Below the pieces are notes generated by a model. That model was not told the DNA's origin and ran no database searches. It saw only the letters and a program-made list of their open reading frames with translations. Of a stretch of DNA of 64,000 bases, positions 10,033-20,652 are shown in pieces; position 1 is the first letter of the stretch, and each line of letters opens with the position of its first letter. This DNA is from Asparagopsis taxiformis (lineage: Eukaryota; Rhodophyta; Florideophyceae; Bonnemaisoniales; Bonnemaisoniaceae): contig JALQPE010000465.1 in NCBI GenBank assembly GCA_030407315.1, positions 90,830-154,829 on the forward strand, given 5' to 3'. Made by a program: the position numbers and the translations under genes.

Positions 10033-10938
10033 GCGCTTGTATAATATCGTTTCATGTCGGTCGGTCGGCTGGCTGGCTAGTTGATTGGAGTGGGCGTAGG
10101 GTAGATGTGAAATGATGGGAGCATCTAAATATTTGGAGTTTTGTAGATTTGGAATGCAGCGCTGCTGAGTGAGTGGTTTTGTTACGTCATCGAACTGCGA
10201 ACTGTGTGGCGAGGGTTGTAATTGTGGAAAAGCTGGTGAGTGGAACTTGTGTACCGTGTGTCACCGTTCAGTTGCGTAGACACACGAGTTTGTAGTCAAA
10301 AGATGTAAAGCGAGATGATTTACTGTCATGCAAGTATCAAGGCAGAGATGAACATATGTCGACAAGAATTAACACACAACGGCCCAACCAAGTATTTATT
10401 CGCACAGCAAGAGTTCATAAACGTAAAGAAGCTTCGCAAACGTTGCAAGGTCAGCCTCGGCCGGATTACCAGCGCAAATGCGACGTGCCAATAGTAAACT
10501 AACATGCCAACATACACATTCACATACCCCTCATACACTAGTGTATGTGCTACTTGCGGGACCAGGTCCTCGTACCATTTTTCACTGACAGCAAAATTGG
10601 CATGTCTCGATTGGACAATATCAGTGGCGTGTTATCCACGTCACTTCACGATACTATATCAACGCCTGTCTCGACACTCGCCGTTTCTCGACATCCCCCG
10701 GCAGGCAATGCAACAAAGCACGTGTTATATGTTCCCCAACTAACTCAATCCTTGATGTATTCAGTATTCGCCCTGCATTCAATGGTGTGCTGGAATGAAA
10801 GTTGCTTTTTTGCACTGCGAATTAGTTACTTATGGCCCAACTTTCTCGTCGCTCTACATAAAACCCCGCATCTCCTCTCCCTAGTCATGTGTCTCCATCT
10901 TATCTTCATTTCGCCAGCAGTATCCCTCTATTACCACG
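10033..10938. other. Intergenic region
   Basis: About 900 bases holding the 3' end of the six-pass protein gene and the upstream region of the first beta-propeller gene. A CACGTG box lies near 10720. A 142-codon open frame (10545-10973) overlaps the next gene and has no protein-like features. Confidence 0.4.
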
Positions 10939-12012
10939 ATGAAGCCGTCCAAGACAGCATTAATCCGTGGTGAATTCCACCATGACTTTCTCTCTCCCGA
11001 CGGTAAGAAGCTCGCTCTCGCAACTATCGATCGACACGGAACCCACCTCTCGTTCCACAGGGTGAACGGGGGTAACATCGTCTCCCGATTTAGCACACGT
11101 GCTAAACCGCAAGTAAACGCACCCTTCGCTGGTCAGCTCTCCGGTAATGGCTCCATCTGGACCTTCGGTGATCGTGACGGAAACATCAACTTTTGGAACA
11201 CAAGTGATGGCAACCATCTACGCACTTGCGAAGCGTACGATGGCTCTGTGCAGGACCTAGACATCACTCCTGGTCTCGATTCCATTGCTTCCGTCGGGGC
11301 AATCCGTCGTCTTCCGCCGACTAAGGTAAACTTTTGGGACACAGAGCGCTGGCAACAGACGTGGGCATACCAAGTACAGAGACCGTACGAGATCTATTCT
11401 AACAAAATGACAACGAGGAGAAGAATTGCGCTCATTCATGCCTCTCGCGAACGAGGTCAGCATGAAATCCAATGTTTGGACTATAGACAACGCGAACCAG
11501 CTTATGTTTTGGACTTGGCCAAGGACAACAGCTGTGGTATTCTTGGACAATCTACGTCGTTCATGAGAGATTGTACCATTAATTCGTTCGACACTGACCG
11601 CGACGGATACATAATTGTGACAGTCAATTCAAAAAAGCTTAGTGTGTGGGAAGTGCGGCAGCAGAAGACTCTTGGCTCGATTAGGCTTTCGGAGGATCGA
11701 GAATGGAGAAATAATCCTGTTTCCTTGACTCCAGATGGAACCAGAGCCATGTATGGAAACTACACTTTTGATCTTTTGGATCCAACGGAGCCTGGAATCA
11801 TGATGAGATACACTCACAGTGATGATTCTCTGTCGTCACATATCTCTGCTGATGGTCTGCATGTATCCATTGTCAAGCCACGCGTCGTGAAGGTGTATAA
11901 ATATGACGGTTCTGGGGCGAGCGAAGTTGATGAAGATGATTTGGGCCAGAGGCAGAGGCAGATCGGGATGAGAAGAAACGAAAGAAGGGTGACATTTGAT
12001 GAGGGCATTTGA
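10939..12012 (+). CDS. Beta-propeller (WD40-like) protein, paralog 1
   Basis: A 357-residue protein from ATG 10939. It opens with the family signature GEFHHDFLSPDGKKLALA and contains irregular WD-type blades: GDRDGNINFWNTSDG, EAYDGSVQDLDITPG, VTVNSKKLSVWEVRQQ and SLTPDGTRAMYGNYTFD. It ends SHISADGLHVSIVKPRVVKVYKYDGSG followed by an acidic/basic tail. The protein likely folds as a seven-bladed propeller acting as a binding scaffold. No catalytic motif or known orthologue was recognised. It is the most diverged of three paralogs clustered within 6.4 kb. Confidence 0.75.
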   Translation: MKPSKTALIRGEFHHDFLSPDGKKLALATIDRHGTHLSFHRVNGGNIVSRFSTRAKPQVNAPFAGQLSGNGSIWTFGDRDGNINFWNTSDGNHLRTCEAYDGSVQDLDITPGLDSIASVGAIRRLPPTKVNFWDTERWQQTWAYQVQRPYEIYSNKMTTRRRIALIHASRERGQHEIQCLDYRQREPAYVLDLAKDNSCGILGQSTSFMRDCTINSFDTDRDGYIIVTVNSKKLSVWEVRQQKTLGSIRLSEDREWRNNPVSLTPDGTRAMYGNYTFDLLDPTEPGIMMRYTHSDDSLSSHISADGLHVSIVKPRVVKVYKYDGSGASEVDEDDLGQRQRQIGMRRNERRVTFDEGI

Positions 12013-12978
12013 ACGTGAGCGCTGAGCTGCTGAATGTCACTTGTCTGGCATTTATAAATCGAGATAGAGTAGAATATGACTAATTAAAATATATAGCTGT
12101 GATTTATTACTGAGAACGATTCTGGATGATAAGATATACTAAATGACATGTGTTTGAGAAGCGGCCCATGATACCGCCAGAATCGGTTGGTAACAAGGTA
12201 GAAAAGGGTACGCATGGGTGGTCCAAGTAGTTGGAAAGGCAAGCGAGATGAGACTGGAGGCGGGTCACCTGAAGTCAATTTGTGGATGTCCAAATAATGA
12301 GCCCAGATCCTCTTGCACAGATACAAACCTTCCTTAACGTCGAACAGTGAATAGATGGAAACACGGGCCACGGCTGGAAGGCTGTATATTAATCGGGGCG
12401 TATCTGTCATGTGCACTTATCAAAAACAATGTTTCATAAAGTATCACTAGTTTAGTAGTTCTTTACTATGACACGAAACGGAAGTGGAACTTCGGAACCA
12501 TTCTTCCTTCCATGGATTGTCGACTCTCTTGAGGCAGTATCATAACACTCGCTGTGCCAAAATGCGGCAGCAAAGACAGATTACCACAGCAGCATGTCGC
12601 TCCCCTCCAGCGCTCTCGTGATAGGAATGATGTAACATTCGGCTCCTGATACTGTATCGTGATGGGCACTGCTACGTTGAAAAGCGATACTTTCAGAATA
12701 TCGCCTCTGATGGAGGTACATTGTAGGTCAATATGGGGCTAATTCCATCCATGGCGCGTGATTCCAAAGTTTTGCGTCGTACCTCCTCACGTCGTTTCTA
12801 AGTGATTGGATTTCTGTACTTGGGGAACCCTTGGTCCCCTTGATAGCCTCCCAGGGTGATGTATTGTGCCAAATTTCAACTCAAGTTATACAGTATTTTA
12901 TTCTTTACATCGTCACCCAGAATTATTGTCAGGAATATATCGAAGTTATGTTAGAATCATGTACTACTCGAAACCATT
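12013..12978. other. Intergenic region between convergent paralogs
   Basis: About 970 bases between the 3' ends of paralog 1 (+) and paralog 2 (-). Short open frames (for example 12084-12416, -) lack support. No repeat or RNA gene was seen. Confidence 0.4.
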
Positions 12979-14085
12979 CTACATTCCTCTACTTCTGGTT
13001 CCAGTGTTACGAGCAAATCTCACTTTCTTTTCAGAACGGAAGGTGCCTTCCTCAAACTTGATCGCCGACCCTGGCGGTCCATAATCCTTCTTTGTATCAA
13101 CTCTACAAGCCCTAGAACCATCGTACTTGTACACCCTCACGACGTCCGGCGTGACCATAGAAGCATATTGGCCATCAGCAGAAATATGTGACGATAGAGA
13201 TTCCCTGCATTTACGGAATTCCTTCATGATCTCAGGCCCTTGAGGTTTCGAGATATCAAACATACAATTGCCATACATGGCCCTCTTACCATCCGGCGTT
13301 ATGGAGACTCGGAGATTTTTTCCTTCCAGATGCTCCAGAAGGGAAATCGAGCCGATAGTCCTCCGGTTCCGAACGTCCCAAACACTCAATTCCTTCGCGT
13401 TAGTCGTCACGATTATGCGCCCGTCCCGACTCACGTCGAACGAGTGAATGGTACAATCCCTCATGAATGAAAAAGTCTGGCTGAAAAAATTGCGCCTCTT
13501 GTCCTTGGCCAAGTCCAAAGTAAAGGCCGGTTCAGGTTTCCTGAAATCCAAACATCGGATTTCGTGGTGGCCATGTTGTTTAGAAACTAGAATATGTGTC
13601 TTGTTTCCGCTTCCTTTCATTTGGCTTGAGTGAATCTCATATCCTTCATCGACTTCATACCTCCATGAAAACTTCCACTTCTGTGTATCAAAAAGCTGTA
13701 CTGCAATCGGTGGGGAGCCTCGGCGGCTACCGACGGCACAAATAGCATCAACACTAGGTGTAATCGAAAGGTCTTGAACGGACCCTTCGTAAGCTTTCTC
13801 TGTATGCCGATAGGTGGCTTTCCGGGCGTCCCAAAACTGTACGTTTCCGGCGTTGTCACCAAATGTCCAGAGAGTGCCGTCACCGGAGAGCTTGCCAGCG
13901 AACGGCGCGTTGATCTTTGGTTTCGCCTCCGTGCTGAAATCGGAAACGTATGTTCCTCCGTTCGTATCGTAGAAGTAAAAGTTGGTTCTGTCCCTGTGGA
14001 GTTTGGCCAACCCAAGTATTTTACCATCGGGTGAGAGAAAGTCGTGATGATAGTTTGCTCTGATCGTTGCAATCTCGCGCGGCAT
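12979..14085 (-). CDS. Beta-propeller (WD40-like) protein, paralog 2
   Basis: A 368-residue protein from an ATG, beginning MPREIATIRANYHHDFLSPD and sharing the family layout: FGDNAGNVQFWDARK, YEGSVQDLSITPSVDAICAVG, TNAKELSVWDVRNRRTIGSI, SITPDGKRAMYGNCMFDIS and SHISADGQYASMVTPDVVRVYKYDGS. Its C-terminal two thirds are almost the same as paralog 3, including a run of 58 identical residues, with near identity at the DNA level over the part compared. The first ~100 residues differ much more. Function unknown. Its C-terminus (VRFARNTGTRSRGM) is longer than in the other two. Confidence 0.78.
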   Translation of the reverse strand: MPREIATIRANYHHDFLSPDGKILGLAKLHRDRTNFYFYDTNGGTYVSDFSTEAKPKINAPFAGKLSGDGTLWTFGDNAGNVQFWDARKATYRHTEKAYEGSVQDLSITPSVDAICAVGSRRGSPPIAVQLFDTQKWKFSWRYEVDEGYEIHSSQMKGSGNKTHILVSKQHGHHEIRCLDFRKPEPAFTLDLAKDKRRNFFSQTFSFMRDCTIHSFDVSRDGRIIVTTNAKELSVWDVRNRRTIGSISLLEHLEGKNLRVSITPDGKRAMYGNCMFDISKPQGPEIMKEFRKCRESLSSHISADGQYASMVTPDVVRVYKYDGSRACRVDTKKDYGPPGSAIKFEEGTFRSEKKVRFARNTGTRSRGM

Positions 14086-16195
14086 GGTGAAGTCGAACGA
14101 GTGTTAATTGCGTCCTGGGAGAAGAGTGCAGATACATTGTGGGCTGGTGTGAGATGGAAGGAGTTAAGTAGAACAAAGTGTTGGAATAATGGTAGAAGTG
14201 TGTGTGCCAGAAAGAGAGGTGCCATACAAGCACCAACTCAGCATTGAAATTCTGATGCGTAATCCACAGATTGGGTGCATTGCTGAATAGTATTGCACGC
14301 TACTTGTGGGCATTGCAAGAAGATGTGACGTGGGACAAATGAAAATACTTAAGTAATGTTTGAAACGCCTATCACGTGGAGTGCTACACGTGTAGTAGAT
14401 TTTTTATTGAATCAAATAACCGATGCTCGAGAAATAAAAACGCGTGTGTACGCGTTACACCGACAGAAATGCCATTACGTGGTAAGGCTGTTGCGGGACT
14501 GCGAGGAACGGGACGAAATAATTGCAAATCGTTTTTTGTTCCACCTTAACTATTCCTAATTTAGGTTATACAAAATCGATAACACAAGCGGATTCTCTGA
14601 TCGGACTCACAGTCCTGGAATGGAGTCTCATATTGGAGGACAAATTGATATCGAAAATATGTCTTGTATGTCGGGTCCCGTTAATTTGTTGGCAGCAACA
14701 CATTTATCAAACTCCCAGCAATGAAAATTTGTGTGAGTAGCGTAGCGTCACGTGTCACGAGAAAAGAAGCCCGAACGCCGTACAGACGGTCATCCACCTT
14801 CAAGGTGGTGTTAGCGCAATTTTGGTTGACAAGCATGGACATTTATGAGCCCATAACGAGCGCACATCGAAGAAAAAAATGCTTCTTTCCGAGGAACGCT
14901 CATCTTAAGGTATGTGAGAAAAGCAGATGTTCTGATATCTCTTTACTTGGTTGTCGGTTATTTGGTGTTCACCTACGCATTGAAACTGTGTTGCCACGGT
15001 CAAATGGTGATGCATTGCAGTGAGCAGTGAAGGTGATGTTGAAGAGTGTGTACATCAAAATCACTGGTTGGAAAACAGCGCATGGCTGGGGCCGGGGCCA
15101 TCTCAGACGACGAGCGTGCAGATGGCCCATCTGCCCACTTGTTAAATCATTCAAATTTATATATGACATATTTTCGCCTAGAATTGCTCATATAGCTCAA
15201 CGAATCCGTTATATCATCAGTCAGTTTTCTTTTCCGCGGTGATCGCTAATCTAAATGATGCGGCGAGCTAAACTAACGATACATCTTGTATGAGATCAGC
15301 GATACTGACTACTTCACTTACGTCATTGAATGGTGAGATACGTGCTAAGCGGTGCATTTGAGCCTGAGCTAGAGAGTGGATACAGTGCAGACTCTTGAGG
15401 TTACCCCACTCCGTTGGGGTATCGTAGTAATTGCTGTGCACTAGCCAATACTTATGTCAGCATCATTTTCAGAGAATAGGATCCTAAATCCGAATACTGT
15501 ACTTTTTCAACGTTGTGGAACAGTGAAGGGTATTTAGCACAGTTTCAAAGTAAATGGCGTTATTATGGGGCGAAGAGTAGCCTGCTAGTTGTCGTTCGTT
15601 TTCTTAGACTCGTGAGATTAATATGCGATTGAATGTGTTAAGGCACGAGAGGTCTATATGCGTGCCTTCACTGCTGCACGACTACAATGGCCGCTGTTGG
15701 CCAAAAAATGTTCCGCTCTTCCAAGCCCAATTCTATGAATGTTTGCCACAGATGGAGCTCTAGGCAGCATGCCTGTTTTGTTGCGTGTTTATAATCGCCC
15801 AGTATCGTCCAATTAAATTAAATTCCGCTGTGAAAAAGTGCTAGACGTGTAGCATCCGGGGCATAGTTGGTGTACAGCAATGAACAACCGAGCGTTTTCA
15901 ACTCTCCATACCCTCAGTTCACGTCATGTCACTACGTACGTTTCATAGCAGCCACATTTAGCCCTATGCCTGGGACCTGGCAAGCTGCCAACAATTAACC
16001 CATCTCTCTCTCATATGAATCCACTCTATGATAAACTCATTTATTGCTGAGCTGGTGCTCTGTAGGCACATTGTTTTCAAGCTTGAATATTTCATCAACT
16101 TGTTGGCGATCCTCGCTCTATTTAAGACATCCACTTTGATTCTCTCCTCTCTTCTCGCTCTGTTATTCTTCTCCAATCGCGCCTCCAGCTCCACG
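14086..16195. other. Intergenic region between divergent paralogs 2 and 3
   Basis: About 2.1 kb between two divergent start codons. It contains CACGTG/ACACGTG boxes near 14374-14393 and a TATA-like tatttaag near 16118 upstream of paralog 3. No coding frame longer than ~100 codons is convincing, and no repeat was identified. Confidence 0.4.
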
Positions 16196-17284
16196 ATGAG
16201 TCCAGTCAAGACTGCAAGAATCAGCGGTGAGTACCACTATGGCTTTCTCTCACCCGACGGGACGAAACTCGGGCTAGCCAAAGTTAACAGGGACAAAACC
16301 AGCCTTTGGTTCCACGAAGCGGATGGCGGAAAAACTGTAGCCCATTTTAGCACGAAAGCCAAACCAAAGCGGGACGCGCCCTTCGCTGTGGATTTCTCCT
16401 CATATGGGCACTTTTTTACGCTTGGTGACCGTGACGGAAATATTGAGCTATGGGATGCCCGAGAAGGCAAGCATCTATGCAGAGAGAGAGTTTACGAGGG
16501 GTCCGTTCAAGACCTTTCCATTACACCTAATGTTGATGCAATTTGCACCGTCGGTAGCCGCCGAGGCTCCCCACCGACTGTGGTTAAGCTTTTTGATACA
16601 CAGAAATGGAAGTCTTCATGGAAGTATGGAATTGACAAAGAATATGAGATTCACTCGAACCAAATGAAAGGAAATAGAAAGATGACACATATTCTGGTTT
16701 CTAAACAACATGGCCACCACGAAATCCGATGTTTGGATTTCAGGAAACCTGAACCGGCCTTTACTTTGGACTTGGCCAAGGACAAGAGGCGCAATTTTTT
16801 CAGCCAGACTTTTTCATTCATGAGGGATTGTACCATTCACTCGTTCGACGTGAGTCGGAACGGGCGCATAATTGTGACTACTAACGCAAAGGAATTGAGT
16901 GTTTGGGACGTCCCGAACCAGAGGACTATCGGCTCGATTTCACTTCCGGAGCATCTGGAAGGAAAAAATCTCCGAGTCTCCATAACGCCGGATGGTAAGA
17001 GGGCCATGTATGGCAATTGTATGTTTGATATTTCGAAACCTCGAGAGCCTGAGATCATAATGGAATTCCGTAAATGCAGGAAATCCCTATCGTCACATAT
17101 TTCTGCTGATGGCCAATATGCTTCTATGGTCACGCCGGACGTCGTGAGGGTGTACAAGTACGATGGTTCTGGGGCTTGTGGAGTTGATAGACAGAGGGAT
17201 TATGGGCCAAAAAAGCCGGCTCTCAATATTACATCAGACCTGTTTCGAAATGAGAAAGTGGTGAGATTTGCTGACAATGTGTAA
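16196..17284 (+). CDS. Beta-propeller (WD40-like) protein, paralog 3
   Basis: ATG 16196 gives 362 residues beginning MSPVKTARISGEYHYGFLSP, matching the starts of paralogs 1 and 2. The open frame extends upstream to 16028, but that part is hydrophobic, absent from both paralogs and overlaps the likely promoter. Blades are as in paralog 2: GDRDGNIELWDAREG, YEGSVQDLSITPNVDAICTVG, TNAKELSVWDVPNQRTIGSI and SITPDGKRAMYGNCMFDIS. It is in inverted orientation to paralog 2, and the near-identical part begins around residue 150. Function unknown. Confidence 0.78.
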   Translation: MSPVKTARISGEYHYGFLSPDGTKLGLAKVNRDKTSLWFHEADGGKTVAHFSTKAKPKRDAPFAVDFSSYGHFFTLGDRDGNIELWDAREGKHLCRERVYEGSVQDLSITPNVDAICTVGSRRGSPPTVVKLFDTQKWKSSWKYGIDKEYEIHSNQMKGNRKMTHILVSKQHGHHEIRCLDFRKPEPAFTLDLAKDKRRNFFSQTFSFMRDCTIHSFDVSRNGRIIVTTNAKELSVWDVPNQRTIGSISLPEHLEGKNLRVSITPDGKRAMYGNCMFDISKPREPEIIMEFRKCRKSLSSHISADGQYASMVTPDVVRVYKYDGSGACGVDRQRDYGPKKPALNITSDLFRNEKVVRFADNV

Positions 17285-17829
17285 GGTGAAGGAGCTTGCT
17301 TCAGAGTCGAATTCGTCGAGAATTTGTATAGCCGGTAGTTGAACAGGAAATGAAAAACATATACGTGACTGAGAACAATTCTAAATCATGACATAAACAC
17401 TAATATAACTTGTCTTTGAAATACAGCACATTGTACCGTTGGAGCTCGTGGAGTCGGTGTCGAGTCCAGCGATCTATTGTCTGGAAACGAAAACTCTCTA
17501 CGGCTCAAGATATTGACGAGAAGGGTCAAGGAACCCACACAGATTAATAGTCTTAGTACTATCTGATCTTCCTTTACAAGACGGCCAGTAGAACACAGTT
17601 GACCCGTTTTTGGCCATATCAACAAACTTAAAAACGAATATGGCTTTTAGAACGAAAGATAATGGAGGAACCTTCAATCGCAACTTTACCCTACGAATAC
17701 TTCGGGGTTGCCAGCCCCCACAATTTTCATGGTACACCTGTACAGTATGATACAGATCTAGACTCTAGACCACGTCCGAATCACTCGGATATTGGGGGAA
17801 TTTGGCAATAGCCACATGACTACTTTGTG
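17285..17829. other. Intergenic region
   Basis: About 545 bases between paralog 3 and the piggyBac-type element. Nothing coding or repeated was supported. Confidence 0.4.
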
Positions 17830-17847
17830 ACTAGTGTCTATCGGACA
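17830..17847 (+). repeat. piggyBac-type left terminal inverted repeat
   Basis: Eighteen bases matching the reverse complement of 20635-20652 exactly; the match stops beyond both outer ends. Confidence 0.85.
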
Positions 17848-17947
17848 AGTGGCCTCATATGAGGCCACTTTTTACCACTGTAGTTTAAATTGAAAAAATA
17901 AACGAATAGCTCCAATTTTACCACTAGAAGACTCGCCGGCGAGATTA

Positions 17948-20137
17948 ATGATATCGCAGGGCAGAGTGAATGCTGAAATTTTAATCCTTCCATCAGCAAA
18001 CTACGTCAACTCAATCTCGATCCTGAAATCACAAAAAATGGTGAAACCAGTTGATTGTCGCCAAGTTGTCGGAAACAGGGTTCTCGCCCCTGCCAGACAA
18101 CTGACATCTCTCTCCAAATGTCGCAGGATGTATGGCGCCGGATGGAAGACAAAAATGATATCCGGAACTGTCATTCGAGTCATTAAGGAGAGAGGCAACA
18201 AGCGAATGATGACATCTATCGAGGCTGAGTGGGAGCTGGCCGATGGTAACAAGGTGACATCCCTGCGTCTCTGCAGTGTGAAGGCACCTGCAGGTGATGA
18301 AGAAGACCGTGTGACCGAAGGAGGAGATCAAGCTCAAGACACCGGGAGTGACGGGAATGAGGCCGAAAAATCAGATGCAGTCACGCCGCAAGAGCGTGAC
18401 TTGAGTACGAGTGTTAATACTCAGCCATGTGACACTGGGTCAACCGGTGAGCCGGTTGTCATATGCAATGAAGTGGAATGGATTGTATCTGATGTATCTA
18501 TGCAAATGAATGGTTGGCGCCCCAATCGGTCGTGGAGGGTGATTGGGCCATTGGATGAGATAATATCTGAGGGGCACGGTCCATCAGATATGACACCATA
18601 TGACTATTTCCAGTGGATGTTCCCGATGGGATTTTTAAGTACTATCGTGTCATACTCCAATTACGAGCTGGAAAAGCGGAATCTCAAATCTACCTCGCTG
18701 GGAGAGATTTTGAAGTATTTTGGAGTCATTGTACTCATGTCACGATTTGAGTTCAGTGGTAGGCGCTCTCTCTGGAGTAGTCAATCCGGGACTAAATACA
18801 TCCCCACACCAATGCTCGGGCACATCATGTCACGCAAACGGTTTGAAGAGCTGAGGCAATACGTGACATACTCGAAGGTTCGTGACGAAACTGACCGGTG
18901 GGGCGTCATATCTGAGTTTATCACCGCCATCAATGACCACAGAAGCTCTCAGGTATTCCCTTCAGATTCTATATGTGTGGATGAGAGTATGTCAAGGTGG
19001 TATGGTCTGGGAGGTGACTGGATCGACATCGGACTCCCACATTACGTCGCGATGGACCGTAAGCCTGAGAATGGATGTGAGCTGAAAACTGCATCATGTG
19101 ACAATAGTGGCATCATTCTCAGGATGGATGTTGTGATGTCAGCTGAGGAGACACGTGGAAAAGCATTCGAGTCCGAAACGACGCATGGTGCTGCCGTCAC
19201 ATTAAGGCTCGTCGAACCATGGTTTTATACTCATCGCCTCGTGTGTGCCGATTCATACATTTCCTCTGTTGAAACGGCAGAAATACTCTTCAAGCTTGGG
19301 CTACGTTTCACTGGTGTCGTCAAGAAAGCTACCAAGGGATACCCGCTCCAGCATTTGTCCCACTTGGAAGTCACTGGAAAGGGTGAACACGTGTCTATGG
19401 TTGCTAAAGATAGAGATAGTCCGGATCTGATGGCAGTGATGTGGATCGACCGTGACAGAAGGTACTTTATTAGTACAGCCGGTACTACTCAGCCTGGGAC
19501 GCCAATATTCCGAGAGCGTTATCGAAGCAGGAATGGCAGGACATGGAAGGAGGAAATTGACATTCAGATCCCGCAAGTATGTGAAACATATTATGCGACG
19601 TGTTCGCAGGTGGACCGTCACAACCGATGTCGCCAAGATGACCTTATGCTGGAGAAGAAATTTGAGGTCAAAGAATGGTCGGCACGTGTCAACACGTCAC
19701 TTCTGGCCATATGCGTCGTGGATGCATGGAAGCTGTACTGTGGAGCCATGCATAACAGGGGTAGGATGACACCTCATCAGTTCTATACCCAATTGGCTGA
19801 AGGATTGATTGACAACTCCATGGATGCAATTGGATTACGTCAGCGACAATCAGATGCACCTGATGTGGAAGAGATGGAGAGCGGTAGTGGCATTGGAACT
19901 CATTTGACGCCGACTACTCGCACTCGCAGGACTTCCAATGGTAGGGATAGCAATGCTATCTATCAAGGTCGTTGCGATATTTGCATGGGAACGAAGAAGT
20001 CGAAGTTCGTATGCTCCACTTGCAAACGACTATACCGAAAGGATGTTTTTATCTGTCACCATCACACAGGTCGTGATTGCTTTAAAAAGCATGTCGAGAT
20101 GTGTCACGATCTTTCCTACGAAGGTCCTTTTTACTAA
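17948..20137 (+). CDS. piggyBac-type transposase (DDE_Tnp_1_7) with C-terminal Cys/His domain
   Basis: A 729-residue protein from ATG 17948. Residues ~35-115 form a small beta-rich, Lys/Arg-rich region that could be a Tudor- or SH3-like module. An acidic linker follows, then the catalytic domain with the three aspartates expected for piggyBac: D345 (SICVDESMSRW), D435 (LVCADSYISS) and D556 (CSQVDRHNR). Residues 676-720 form a zinc-binding C-terminal domain (CDICM, FVCSTC, FICHHH, later C and H), matching the cysteine-rich domain that binds transposon ends in this family. Length and motifs are intact, so it may be active. It lies centrally between the inverted repeats. Confidence 0.9.
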   Translation: MISQGRVNAEILILPSANYVNSISILKSQKMVKPVDCRQVVGNRVLAPARQLTSLSKCRRMYGAGWKTKMISGTVIRVIKERGNKRMMTSIEAEWELADGNKVTSLRLCSVKAPAGDEEDRVTEGGDQAQDTGSDGNEAEKSDAVTPQERDLSTSVNTQPCDTGSTGEPVVICNEVEWIVSDVSMQMNGWRPNRSWRVIGPLDEIISEGHGPSDMTPYDYFQWMFPMGFLSTIVSYSNYELEKRNLKSTSLGEILKYFGVIVLMSRFEFSGRRSLWSSQSGTKYIPTPMLGHIMSRKRFEELRQYVTYSKVRDETDRWGVISEFITAINDHRSSQVFPSDSICVDESMSRWYGLGGDWIDIGLPHYVAMDRKPENGCELKTASCDNSGIILRMDVVMSAEETRGKAFESETTHGAAVTLRLVEPWFYTHRLVCADSYISSVETAEILFKLGLRFTGVVKKATKGYPLQHLSHLEVTGKGEHVSMVAKDRDSPDLMAVMWIDRDRRYFISTAGTTQPGTPIFRERYRSRNGRTWKEEIDIQIPQVCETYYATCSQVDRHNRCRQDDLMLEKKFEVKEWSARVNTSLLAICVVDAWKLYCGAMHNRGRMTPHQFYTQLAEGLIDNSMDAIGLRQRQSDAPDVEEMESGSGIGTHLTPTTRTRRTSNGRDSNAIYQGRCDICMGTKKSKFVCSTCKRLYRKDVFICHHHTGRDCFKKHVEMCHDLSYEGPFY

Positions 20138-20397
20138 GTATGCTCTCTCTATGGGTGCTTTAAACGTCCTTTAGTCACGCATTGATATCCAAAATAGAAA
20201 AATGAGATACTACTTTAGCCCCCTCCGATTCTGACTGGCGTTCTCGACTTGCTCAGTAAACTTCTGCTTATGGCGGAATTCCCCTTTATGAAATGTCACC
20301 TTATACTGTCTCATGTTCAAGTGGGCGCGTAAGCATCCTAAACCAGAAGTTGCAACTAAGAATCGGCGAGTTCTCCGAAGAGAATTTTCGAGCTGCC

Positions 20398-20472
20398 CAA
20401 GCAACTCAGCGAGGAGTCGAACCTCCGCCCTCTGGCTTTCCCGAGAGGTGCCAACCATTCAGCCATGTGAGG
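20398..20472 (-). other. tRNA-like relic inside the piggyBac-type element
   Basis: On the minus strand this stretch has a strong A box (TGGCTGAATGGTTGGC) and a perfect B box (GGTTCGACTCC) at tRNA-like spacing, resembling a tRNA-Ser type D arm. No proper 7-bp acceptor stem or 7-base anticodon loop can be formed, so it is a tRNA pseudogene, tRNA-derived repeat, or a rearranged tRNA gene. Confidence 0.35.
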
Positions 20473-20634
20473 ACATGTGTCCGAAAGGCAAGCAATGCTT
20501 TATACAATGCAATGCTTGCGTTAGAAGTTTTATAAAAGCGATATAAAGAGGGAATGCTAAATTCTAATAATTTCTAGTAGATTTTTTTCAGCCTCATATG
20601 AGGCCAGGGTTGACCTCATATGAGGAAATTTTAA

Positions 20635-20652
20635 TGTCCGATAGACACTAGT
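20635..20652 (-). repeat. piggyBac-type right terminal inverted repeat
   Basis: Exact inverted match to 17830-17847. Confidence 0.85.

Larger units (their letters stand above)
17830..20652 (+). mobile_element. piggyBac-type DNA transposon, apparently complete
   Basis: A 2,823-bp unit bounded by perfect 18-bp inverted repeats (ACTAGTGTCTATCGGACA at 17830-17847; its reverse complement at 20635-20652) around a full-length transposase. Inside the ends lie three copies of the palindrome CCTCATATGAGG (17853-17864, 20592-20603, 20614-20625), likely transposase-binding sites. The left copy is the core of a 22-bp perfect palindrome (17848-17869). The outermost bases, ACTAGT, are themselves palindromic, so a CTAG or ACTAGT target duplication cannot be told apart from the repeat. 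The TTAA usual for piggyBac was not seen at either end. Confidence 0.8.

Noticed and set aside
10545..10973. 142-codon plus-strand frame before paralog 1
   Set aside because: Overlaps the start of paralog 1 in another frame and has no domain or composition typical of a protein.
16028..16195. Upstream extension of propeller paralog 3
   Set aside because: Hydrophobic, absent in both paralogs and overlapping a TATA-like promoter stretch.
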